Source of the DNA: Pagrus major
Lineage: Eukaryota > Chordata > Actinopteri > Spariformes > Sparidae
Reading direction: 5' to 3'
Assembly (NCBI RefSeq): GCF_040436345.1
Contig: NC_133220.1
Span: 6,760,436-6,824,435 of the forward strand
DNA length: 64,000 nt
Shown: positions 1-8,913 of the stretch, in pieces
Position numbering within the stretch: position 1 is the stretch's first letter
How the letters are laid out: every line of letters begins with the position of its first letter
Notes under the pieces: model-generated
What the model was told of the DNA's origin: nothing
Databases searched by the model: none
Seen by the model: only the letters and a program-made list of their open reading frames with translations
Program-made: the position numbers and the translations under genes

Positions 1-341
1 TTTTTTACTGTGACATTAAGTATGACTGAAACAATTAGTTCATTATTTTTCCAACAGGAAATTTATTTTGATTAGTGTTAATGCATTGAAGTTACCTTTC
101 AGGCCCATCGACTCTTCACTGCCAAACTGTGAAACAAAGAAGAAAATGCCCCCAAAAACTAAAAATGTACTTTTCAAGCAAAACTGGATGGTGTTAGAGG
201 AAAGTTCACATCCACCAAATTTGTCACAACTTATCGTCTGAATATCATTTTAAAAAATAAACTATTTTCTTTTCATTTATTTTGCACAATTTTCAGTTAT
301 TTTTAATTTGGACTAGCAGTCAATTTATCTTCCCCTTGTAG

Positions 342-477
342 GAGCAATGACACAGTCAGTCACCGACTTCCCATCCTCCATCACTGAATATGTGTTCAAT
401 AAATTGCTCAACCTGGACAACAGTTGTACAAAGAATCAGCTCAATGTTCTGGAAAACTCAATACAATTAGGACTATA
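342..477 (+). other. Conserved alternative-exon candidate in the ZU5 intron (G1)
   Basis: After an AG at 340-341 a 45-codon frame in the phase expected after the first ZU5 exon runs to TAG at 475-477 (contains [18 protein letters not shown]). The same frame is open in the other four copies: 13933-14069, 25348-25484, 36312-36448 and about 55880-56019 (the last reads two codons further). It is not needed for FIIND, since the main splice skips it. It could be an alternative terminal exon that truncates the protein after half of ZU5, or simply intron kept by recent duplication. Confidence 0.3.
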
Positions 478-518
478 GTTGTAATGAGCAAAAGTTTGAC
501 AGCTCTGTGTTTTCACAG

Positions 519-2485
519 CTCCGCTGCCTGAAGGTCTGCTGTCTGTCGTCCACATCACTGGTGATGGAATGAACGTCCTGGAGCCGCTGGAGGTTACAGA
601 CACTCATGTGGTTGTCACAGTCTCTCACTTCTCTGCCTTTGGTTTAGTGAAGGATTTTATCAAAAGGTTTTTGAACAGCAACAAAATGAGACCAGTTAGC
701 GGCAAAGTCCTGCTGTTCCTCGGACAACCAAACCCAAAAACACAGAGACAAAAACTCAACGTGTTTCTCCTGCCGAGGAACATCCATCTGGACGAGGTAA
801 AGCTTCATGTTACAGCTGTCAGTCCAAACGTGTCTCCTAAAGGACAACTTTACAATATGTCTTAAAACAACAGTAATATGTTCATATGAACGCTGAGCAG
901 CATGTTCTTGCTGTAGTGATTTCTCCTGTTCATACTGGATGTTAAGAGATCCCTACATAATGTTCTTTCAACGTATGTGATGGAGGATAAATTTCACTGC
1001 CCCTCCACTGCAGCTCAACAGGGAAACCATAAGAGGGAATTTAAGGCAGAACAAACTGTCGTGTTATTCATTTTGTTTTGATAACGGATCATTAAAATAA
1101 TTTGCCACATTCACTTGTAAAAGCAGAGCAAGCAGCTCCTAGCTGCTCTCGTGTCTTGAATATCTGAAGTGAGTGGACTCTGATGTTTCATATTTTCTTT
1201 ATTTTTTAATGAATGTATTGGTACTGAAGAAAGGATCGTTCAGAAACCAGTATCGAAGTCAAGGTACCACTATCGAGAGTGTTTTGAACGATTCCCAGCC
1301 CTAGTTGCAGCCCCACTCTACTGATGCAGTATATGATGGTACTTGGTGACCTACAAATACACTGATACTGATTTATCTGTGATGAGATATAATTGGCCTG
1401 TTAATGTCAGGCTCTACTGAGGAGAAACGGTTTACATGTTAAAATGTTCTGATGTCTCTTCAGGTGAGCACACAGCAGCAATATACAGAGAACATCCAGG
1501 TTCCTTCAAAATGTAAACTCGTTGAAGATCAAAGTTACAGTCTTCACTGTCCTGAGGCCATTAAAATACAGCCTAAGGTGAGTATTTGAAACAAAAGTCT
1601 GTTAGTGCTGCAGCATGCTGACACAACTCATCATTGGACACTATAAAGATTCTGACACTTGGTTTTCAGAGTGCAGATTTTGAGCTGGAGTTTGGACCAA
1701 ATTATGACCCAACGTTTGAGGTCCGCCTGCCTACAAACACCGAAGAAGTGACTGTAACAGTCAAAGATCAAAGACAGATGGTGGTCTGGGAGCATGACGT
1801 TGATCTCACTGGTAAGACTTCATCCACCTGATGGAACAACAGAGAGGAATAGAATAGATTTGAAGCGGTGATGTTGAAGGGTGTGTGTTGTCTCTGATGC
1901 ATTCAAATCTGAAAGGATGCAGTGAACAGTCCAGAATAGACCTCATTAACATTTGGTGCCGATGCAGATAAATGGACAGATGCAGGAATGTTTTCCTCAC
2001 TTTCTTAAACATTGATGGGGAGTTTTTCAACATTTTGTAAATTTCTTTGGGAATTATCCAAAAAATCGGGTGTAATTAGGTGGTTGGAATTTCAGTTGAA
2101 CTTTCTAAGAGTTTTCTTTAAGGGTGATGTTGGTTTTTAAAAGTTTTATCCCTGATATCTTCCAGATTCAAGCAGGAGAACTCCACAGATGAATGTCCCA
2201 GCAGAAGACAATGTGCCGTCAAACGACAAGCTGAGTTCTATTCGGATGCAGTTTGTAGAGCGAGTGTCTGGACCTGTTCTGAACCAGCTTCTGGATAAAC
2301 TTCTTGATCTGGACTGTATAAATGATGAAGAAATGCAGTCAGTTAAAGCAAAACCGGTCATACAGGATAAAGCACGAGAGTTGATCGACACGGTACGAAA
2401 AAAGGGAACTAGAGCCAGCTCGGCCCTGATCGCTGCTCTCCGTAAGGTGGATCCAAATCTTTCCAGCCATCTGAAATTAAGCTGA
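519..2485 (+). CDS. G1: FIIND-CARD gene, 3' half (UPA and CARD); 5' part outside window
   Basis: Four exons fit: 519-796, 1464-1577, 1670-1811 and 2166-2485, all with GT/AG sites and matching phases. The first completes ZU5 and carries the FIIND cleavage motif (SHFSAFG). The next two give the rest of UPA, with [19 protein letters not shown] typical of fish FIIND. The last is a C-terminal CARD of about 80 residues ending in LSSHLKLS. In NLRP1 and CARD8 this part is released after cleavage and its CARD engages caspase-1 machinery; that role is inferred here. The window begins in the intron after the first ZU5 exon, so the N-terminal half is not visible. G1 is closest to G2 in sequence and orientation. 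Confidence 0.85.
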
Positions 2486-3480
2486 AGAAAAATCAAGAAA
2501 CATGTGATGATGAATCTTTATAACCGCTGTTTAAGGGTGTTTTCACATTTGGAGTCTGGCTCATTGGGGATGATAAGAGTGATGCATTTCAGTTCTGGTC
2601 CGGCTCCTGTTCACACTGACTTTTTACAAACGGACCAAGAGGAGTAAAGGATTGTGGTGATTGTCATCCTGCATCATCAGGTCCCACGTGGGGAAATTAA
2701 ATTCTGGTGACTGACAGAAGTTCATGCAGCACTTTAATGCTTCTAGTTTGTATATTCATGTTGTTTGGTGTCACAAAGAGCTCAAGAGGTGACTGATCAT
2801 AAGCATTATTACTATTGTTGGACTGCAAATCACATGTTATGAATACTGACTAACTGGAAGAGACGAAAAGGAAGCAGCTTGTACATGATTTGGAGCTTTT
2901 TACTGTGGGATCACTGAAACACTTAATCGATCCAATGAAACAACAAAGTAAACAGAGTAGGATAAAAGCACAGCAGTTTGAACAGCTTTTCACCTGCTCA
3001 TCAGGGAAAATAAAAATACATTTATGAAATGATTCACGTCAGTGGAGTCTCAGAAAATCCCACACAAATGCAGTGAAGTTTACAAATGAGTGACTGAATC
3101 AGTGTGTAAATGCAGGTTCAACAGTCTGTATATAAATGTAACAATTCAAATGATGTTTTTGATGAAAATTGTAAATACTTTAAATACACAGTATATTTAC
3201 ATATTTCTACTACATTTATTTAAAACAAGAAAATGTTTTGCTTGCATCAAAAACACATTTTTAAACCTTTTTATATGGATTTGTTTTATATTTTTATACA
3301 ATGATGTTTTTTGTGTGTATTGAAATGTTTTTTATGTCATTTATGTATAAATCCTGAAAATACATTCATTTATTGAGACCGATCTGACTTTATCAATACG
3401 ACACTTTATCAATAAATTCTGTATTAATAATCAGAATCTGCAAAGTAACTAATGTTGACAAATAGAGAAAGCAAAAGTAG
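2486..3480 (+). other. 3' flank of G1, shared with G3 and G4
   Basis: No further coding exon is seen. An AATAAA at about 3007-3012 could be a polyadenylation signal. The block is repeated in reverse complement after G3 (about 22260-23160) and G4 (about 33090-33990). A 77-codon chance frame at 3090-3323 translates identically at 33160-33393, so this noncoding DNA is nearly identical. The matching region after G2 (16600-17050) is much more diverged. Confidence 0.6.
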
Positions 3481-3623
3481 AATAATTCCATCTGAAATGT
3501 GTGAAACCAACATTTTGATTCAAAGTCATTTCAGTTCAGTCAGCTCATAAACACGTCATGTTAAACAGCACCACACACCCACACCCACCCACACACACCT
3601 CAAAGTGAACAGGTAGGAAACCT

Positions 3624-3635
3624 GGAAGTGAAACT
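3624..3635 (+). promoter_or_regulatory. ISRE / ETS-IRF composite-like site upstream of G2 exon 1
   Basis: GGAAGTGAAACT fits the ETS-IRF composite consensus (GGAAnnGAAA) and differs from the ISRE core GAAAGTGAAACT at one base. It lies about 70 bases before the splice donor of the putative noncoding first exon. The same site is found at the equivalent place upstream of G3, G4 and G5, which suggests interferon or IRF control. Confidence 0.5.
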
Positions 3636-3649
3636 GTTCAGTCTGTCGG

Positions 3650-3706
3650 TTCAGACTCCATTTTGAGTCGACGGAGCAGCAGGTGCAGGACTGAAGTCTG
3701 AGGCAG
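3650..3706 (+). other. Putative noncoding first exon of G2
   Basis: A conserved block ends at a strong donor (GGCAG|GTGAGT, donor from 3707). The first coding exon has an AG acceptor just before ACTGACTTCAGACCAGAAG-ATG, so the coding start is probably reached by splicing from here. Equivalent blocks end at about 31913 (G3), 51465 (G4) and 63552 (G5). The 5' boundary is approximate. Confidence 0.45.
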
Positions 3707-4039
3707 GTGAGTGTGGAAACAACATTTTTTATTATTATTTTAAGATTAAAGTCTCTGAGTCAGTTTTCTCGACACTCAATGAACCAATGACGTCAGAGTG
3801 GTGGAGGGATGACGTATTATTGAAGGCTAACTCTGAAGTTAGCATCGCCCTGGTTCCCTCCATAAAAAGCCTCTGGGATTTTTCCATTGGATTTTTGAAC
3901 ATGGCCAAAAATAATCTCCGTGTCAAACACAAGTTTATGATATTTATACGTTTTGTCCAGCAAGATAATCCTCACAGACAAACACAATTTTTGTGATTTT
4001 CGAAGCCTAAATTAAATCTCTAGCAGTAAAAAGTTAATA

Positions 4040-4640
4040 AGCTCGTTCGAGATGAACTGCGCCTCGGCTGGAAGATGGACGAGACCAGGCGGTGGTGACA
4101 AAAAGCTGCAGTCAAGTCGGACAGTTTCCAGCCGCCGTCAAAGAAAATACAGGAAGTCACAGAAATATTTACATCCTGTTAGATCCACCTGTAGGCTACC
4201 TGTAGTTTGCAGAACACGTTCGGATAGCTATATATATATATATATAATTATTTTTGTCTGCCTTGTAAAGCACTGATTGCTCGTTTTGATAAGTGTTATA
4301 TAAATAACCTTTATTATTATTATTATTATTATTATCAACCACACAAAATATGTTTGTTAACAGATTAAACCTTCATTGCACAACATGAGATTCATATAAT
4401 CTAGCATTGAATATAACAATTACACAGAAAACTAGGATTTTCGACAAAACGTAGTGTTTGTAGTCCCAACTAAGAGCCAATCAGCTCTTTGATCAGGCGA
4501 CAGCCAGGCGTTTCCCATCATGCCCTGCGGTCTTGCAGTCGGTGGAGAGCATGGATCTATAATATTACTAATTACTAATATTATTAATAATAGATCCATG
4601 GTGGAGAGCAACTGCGGCTCCTGGCTCTAAAAACCATAGA
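4040..4640 (-). mobile_element. Truncated copy of TIR element, inverted relative to 5573-6365
   Basis: It begins with the terminal sequence (A/G)GCTCGTTCGAGATGA after TA and matches the reverse complement of about 5735-6365. About 150 bases of the far end, including the second terminus, are missing. A short palindromic AT-rich insertion around GGATCTATAATATT...AATAGATCC (about 4553-4600) is present only in this copy. No transposase is seen. Confidence 0.6.
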
Positions 4641-4679
4641 CATGTAAACAGACGCCTCACTGAGCGGGTTGGCCCGTTG

Positions 4680-4790
4680 CTGCGATACGACGACGTCGCC
4701 GCCATATTGGATGTGGCAGATCTGATACAAGTGAATGGAGTGAACTTTACAAAGCTCCTTCTACAAAGTGCTGTAAGTTAATGTCTCTCA
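4680..4790 (+). other. Duplicated exon- or promoter-like module (also 62220-62330)
   Basis: The block runs from ACGACGACGTCGCCGCCATATTGG to an excellent donor-like GTAAGTTAA. It includes a YY1-like GCCGCCAT core. A nearly identical copy lies at about 62220-62330 in the same orientation. It may be a first exon or promoter fragment of a repeat family or unrelated gene; I do not recognise the encoded sequence. Confidence 0.35.
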
Positions 4791-4923
4791 TTTACACATT
4801 CACACACGTACGAATATATTCAGGAAACAGACAGGAACCAAAAACAACGTCTGTTACGTCCTCTGATGATTATAAACGTTAACTACTCCTCATATGTTCA
4901 GTAAACAGGTGGCACCAAACCAC

Positions 4924-5343
4924 CGGATGTATTTTTATAATGTTTTTATGTGTTTACAGCTGCCAACGTTTGTAACTCTGCTACTGTGATGATAAATGAC
5001 GGTTAAATATTGAATCTGTGTCTACAATAACCAGATCCTGACACGTAAATGTGATGTCTGTTGGAATAAAAAGTACCAACGTCGTTTTTACACAGTGATT
5101 TCTGATAATTTAAGTAATAAAATTAACAATCATGGAGACAAATAATTAAAAAGTCCGCAAATCAAGATAAGAAACTGCAACTGGCAGTGAGCCTGCTTTC
5201 TTTTCTTTTAGCAGTGAAGTGATAAACTCCATGACAGAACATTATAAAATAGGATATTGTATAAAATAACATTACATGGTAAAAAAAAAAAAAGTAAAGT
5301 TGCAGTAGACTACTTTTATAAATATGCACTATATATATAGTTT

Positions 5344-5395
<52 letters not shown>

Positions 5396-5545
5396 CATCA
5401 TCATTATTATTGTTATTATTACTATTTTTCTGCATATTCTTGACTTTGAATGGGAGCAGCTGTGACGCAAGCAATTTCCGGTCGGGGATTAATGTAGTGT
5501 TTCTGATTCTGATTCATATATTATGCAGTCAGTTGTCCATATTTA
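4924..5545 (+). repeat. Module copy with flipped inner segment (partner 62466-63226)
   Basis: Bases 4924-5061 match 62466-62605 directly. The following segment, about 5062-5545, matches about 62610-63102 in reverse complement. It contains the ATT microsatellite (about 5344-5415) and a GATTCTGATTC tail resembling a common fish retroelement end. This indicates inversion of the inner segment in one copy. Confidence 0.6.
5344..5420. repeat. (ATT)n microsatellite
   Basis: About 20 uninterrupted ATT units are followed by ATC/ATT variants. It gives spurious poly-Ile or poly-Tyr frames. Related tracts lie at about 4309-4335, 5967-6019 and 62755-62820. Confidence 0.95.
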
Positions 5546-5572
5546 AGTCGTCTATGCTTATATAAGTCTATA

Positions 5573-5972
5573 GGCTCGTTCGAGATGAGCCAGGCCTGCG
5601 CAGAATCGATCACCGGCGACCACCGCACAATGCATGCCGGTTAGATTTGTGTCCGACTTGATCCCGACTTGCTCTGACGTCATGCACGCGCCGGCAACGA
5701 TAACCTCACGAGATCAAGGCGGCCGCAGTTTTTAGAGCCAGGAGCCGCAGTTGCTCTCCACCGACTGCAAGACCGCAGGGCATGATGGGAAACGCCTGGC
5801 TGTCGCCTGATCAAAGAGCTGATTGGCTCTTAGTTGGGACTACAAACACTACGTTTTGTCGAAAATCCTAGTTTTCTGTGTAATTGTTATATTCAATGCT
5901 AGATTATATGAATCTCATGTTGTGCAATGAAGGTTAAATCTGTTAACAAACATATTTTGTGTGGTTGATAAA

Positions 5973-6022
<50 letters not shown>

Positions 6023-6365
6023 TAAAGGTTATTTATATAACACTTATCAAAACGAGCAATCAGTGCTTTACAAGGCAGACAAAAAGTACAAAGGATAGAA
6101 TACAATGCCAGATACACACATATTCCCACATATATACTGTATATAATTACAAATATATATATAGCTATCCGAACGTGTTCTGCAAACTACAGGTAGCCTA
6201 CAGGTGGATCTAACAGGATGTAAATATTTCTGTGACTTCCTGTATTTTCTTTGACGGCGGCTGGAAACTGTCCGACTGGACTGCAGCTTTTTGTCACCGC
6301 TCCCTGCTGCTGCCGCCTGGTCTCGTCCACCTTCCAGGCGAGGCGCAGTTCATCTCGAACGAGCC
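5573..6365. mobile_element. Non-autonomous DNA transposon with 16-bp TIRs
   Basis: The element begins GGCTCGTTCGAGATGA and ends TCATCTCGAACGAGCC, a perfect 16-base inverted terminal repeat, flanked on both sides by TA. It is 793 bases long and contains an AAT microsatellite, with no recognisable transposase. TA target duplications fit several superfamilies, so I do not assign one. It lies in the long 5' intron of G2. Confidence 0.75.
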
Positions 6366-6787
6366 TAATGTTGGGCTACACGGTCGCGTGATTTAAACGT
6401 CACCACCACTAAGCGTCTTACTACACAGTTACTATACACGTTTTGTATAAACTGATAAATGTACAAGTTGTAAAGTTAAAGTTAGAATAGTTTGTAACTA
6501 AAGTCGGCCTGTAAAGACGAACTAGTGAGTAGATGAGTCTCCTGTTCGCTGTGATGACGTTTAATGTCCGCGACAACCGCTGCAGTCTCAATTAGACACT
6601 TGTTAGCAACCACTGTTTTTTACACACATAAGCGCTTTATAATTAAACTGTGGGACATTTAATGATGTATTTTATGTCGTAGAACAAAACATGTAAATAT
6701 CTTCAGCCTGTGGTAACCACACACCTTATTTCAGGCATTTAACTGAAAACCAAATCAAAACGATCCGTTAACTTTGAGATGAGGGAA

Positions 6788-6796
6788 CCGGAAGTG
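6788..6796 (+). promoter_or_regulatory. Conserved ETS-site pair upstream of G2 5' block 1
   Basis: CCGGAAGTG, a strong ETS/GABP consensus, is followed about 20 bases later by an inverted TTTCCGGG. The pair lies about 220 bases before the ATG-bearing exon and recurs before every first coding exon (8704, 31324, 48952 and 61783). It could be an alternative promoter without the far upstream exon. Confidence 0.4.
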
Positions 6797-7017
6797 CAAC
6801 AATACTAACTGATTTCCGGGTTTTGGGACTACAAACCATAGACATATATATATGTATATATAGTATATATATATAGACAGTTTGATTCATCTGGGGACGC
6901 AAAGTCCTGATATAATGATTAATCCACATTAAGAATAAACGAGCACAGACTCAAAGAAAGGTGACCAGGTGGTTTTATTACACTGTTTATCTTCTCAGAC
7001 TGACTTCAGACCAGAAG

Positions 7018-8032
7018 ATGAGTGATTCTGTGAAGGAAGACGAGGACGAGGCTGAGTCTCCAGGATCGAGCCGTCTGTCTGTGAAGGCTGACGGCTCTAA
7101 AGTTCATCTTCTCCAAAAAGTTAAAAATCGGTAAGAGGACTGACACTAACTCATTCATTGTTAGCTGATTATGTTTTGCCATTTGCTAAATGTTAGAGTA
7201 ACATTACGCTTCAGGAATTGAAGAAATACTCTGTCAGACCTCCATATTTTTGAGCAGGTGTTGTTGGCAAATCTATTTCATAATCACAAGCTATAACCAG
7301 ATCACACATCCTGTTGTCGAGTGTCTCCAGCAGCAGGATTAGCAGTTACTTACAACCCAGACTCCCAAAAAGTTGGGCCTTTGTGTAAAACACAAGTAAA
7401 ACAGAATGTGATCATTTGCAGTTATTTTTCTGCTGTGATCACAACTTTAATTTTGACCCACAAGAAGTTCTCTAGACGTCTGTGACTGGTGTTGAAAATA
7501 TTACTTTAATTTGAATCAGAGAATTTAAGAAGGATTCATGAGTTATGAATTAAAACGTCCTGGTGTTTACACAGATGGAGGTCAAAGTCTGCAGAATCCA
7601 GATCTGTGAAGGGTCACCGGTCCGATGAATATGCTCCAATGGCCAGGATTCAACGTAGACCACTATACACAAAGTAAGAGAACTGATACTAACTAATTCA
7701 GTGTTTGCTGCAAAACGTTGTGACACAGAGAATTAATTTGTCACATCTCCCTCTGAGTGTCTGTGACAGCTGTCACTGACTTTACAAACTTTTAAACCAC
7801 CTTATTATGGACAGTAGCAGCACTTTGTGTTTTTAGACATCTTAAAAGATCTTAGTAGAGAATATAAGAAGAATTCATGTGTTTATGAATAAAAACATCC
7901 TGGTGTTTGCAGAGTTCAGTACAACAGTCCGAGTTCAGAGTCTGGAGAATCCGACTGTCTGTCTGTGAAGGCTGACGGCTCTAAAGATCATCCTCCAATG
8001 TTCAGTAATGAACCTGGACCCTCAGGAACAAA
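7018..8032 (+). CDS. G2 5' block 1: three N-terminal repeat exons, first ATG
   Basis: Exons 7018-7130, 7575-7673 and 7913-8032 all end in phase 2. The first begins [20 protein letters not shown]. The third carries the repeat core [12 protein letters not shown]...[11 protein letters not shown]. Such acidic, Ser/Pro-rich repeats resemble the tandem motifs at the N-terminus of fish NLR proteins (family resemblance only). The block is followed by a second copy with its own ETS pair and ATG at 8914. That second first-exon is also open upstream of its ATG in the right phase, so block 1 may be spliced on as extra repeats or be an alternative 5' end. Confidence 0.6.
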
Positions 8033-8396
8033 GTAAGCAAATGTTTTCACACTAACCTGATAGAAGATGATGCATCTTGGATGAAGACAAAATGTTGACT
8101 TAAAGTCTTAATGTATTGCATTTAGTGCCGAATGTATAAAATGGCACAGACTAAGAATTTACAGTAGCAGTTGCACAAAGTTAGTGAAGTATCTCATCAC
8201 TCAGCAACTCTCAAAATGGATTCTTATGCCTCAGTGTCAGCGACCACTGTGGCCGAGGCGTGATGTTTCATGTTGTCCGTCCATCTGTCAGTCCCATTCC
8301 TGATCTCAGGAACTTCTTGAGGGAATTTTCTTACATCTGAAAACAAAACGTCCACTTGGACTCAAGGATGATTAGGTTTTGGTGGTCAAAGGTCAA

Positions 8397-8411
8397 AGGT
8401 CACTGTGACCT
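8397..8411 (+). promoter_or_regulatory. Perfect palindromic ERE-like site in intronic repeat
   Basis: AGGTCACTGTGACCT is an exact AGGTCAnnnTGACCT palindrome. It is preceded by AGGTCA spaced by one base (a DR1-type array AGGTCAAAGGTCA). The palindrome also occurs at 10342-10356, near 29684 and near 61077; in G4 (near 47338) one half-site is mutated. It lies in a repeat-like intronic block shared by all copies, so function is uncertain. Confidence 0.4.
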
Positions 8412-8703
8412 CACAAAAGAAAATTTTTGGCCACAACACAAGAATTAATGAGCTTATTGTGACAAAATGTAATGTGTAAAATGTCCAATATGATAAAATG
8501 ACAAAGTGATGACATTTTAAATCCTGCTGGTCTACCACAGTTATTGTCAGGCTAGCTTGGCGTGCTTTTTTATAAGGAGGAGGAAGTCCCTCCTCCAGGG
8601 AGCGGTGAAAAATAGCTTCTGGGGACAAGCGCAGGGGGCGTGTCCCATAGTGAGATACCGAAACGAATGTTGAAAGAGACCCGTTAACTTTGAGATGAGG
8701 GAA

Positions 8704-8712
8704 CCGGAAGTG
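8704..8712 (+). promoter_or_regulatory. Conserved ETS-site pair upstream of G2 5' block 2
   Basis: CCGGAAGTG is followed by inverted TTTCCGGG, about 200 bases upstream of the ATG at 8914. It was duplicated with the 5' block. Confidence 0.4.
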
Positions 8713-8913
8713 CTAAAATACTAACTGATTTCCGGGTTTTAGGACTACAAACTACACCACTCTATGAACTCGACAATTTGATTCATCTGTGGACGCAAAG
8801 TCCTGATATAATGATTAATCCACATTAAGACTAAACGAGCACAGACTCAAAGAAAGGTGACCAGGTGGTTTTATTACACTGTTTATCTTCTCAGACTGAC
8901 TTCAGACCAGAAG

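Noticed and set aside
5162..6213. Open frames with long Ile or Tyr runs (also at 62698-63015)
   Set aside because: They are translations of AAT/ATT microsatellites, with no domain or splice context.
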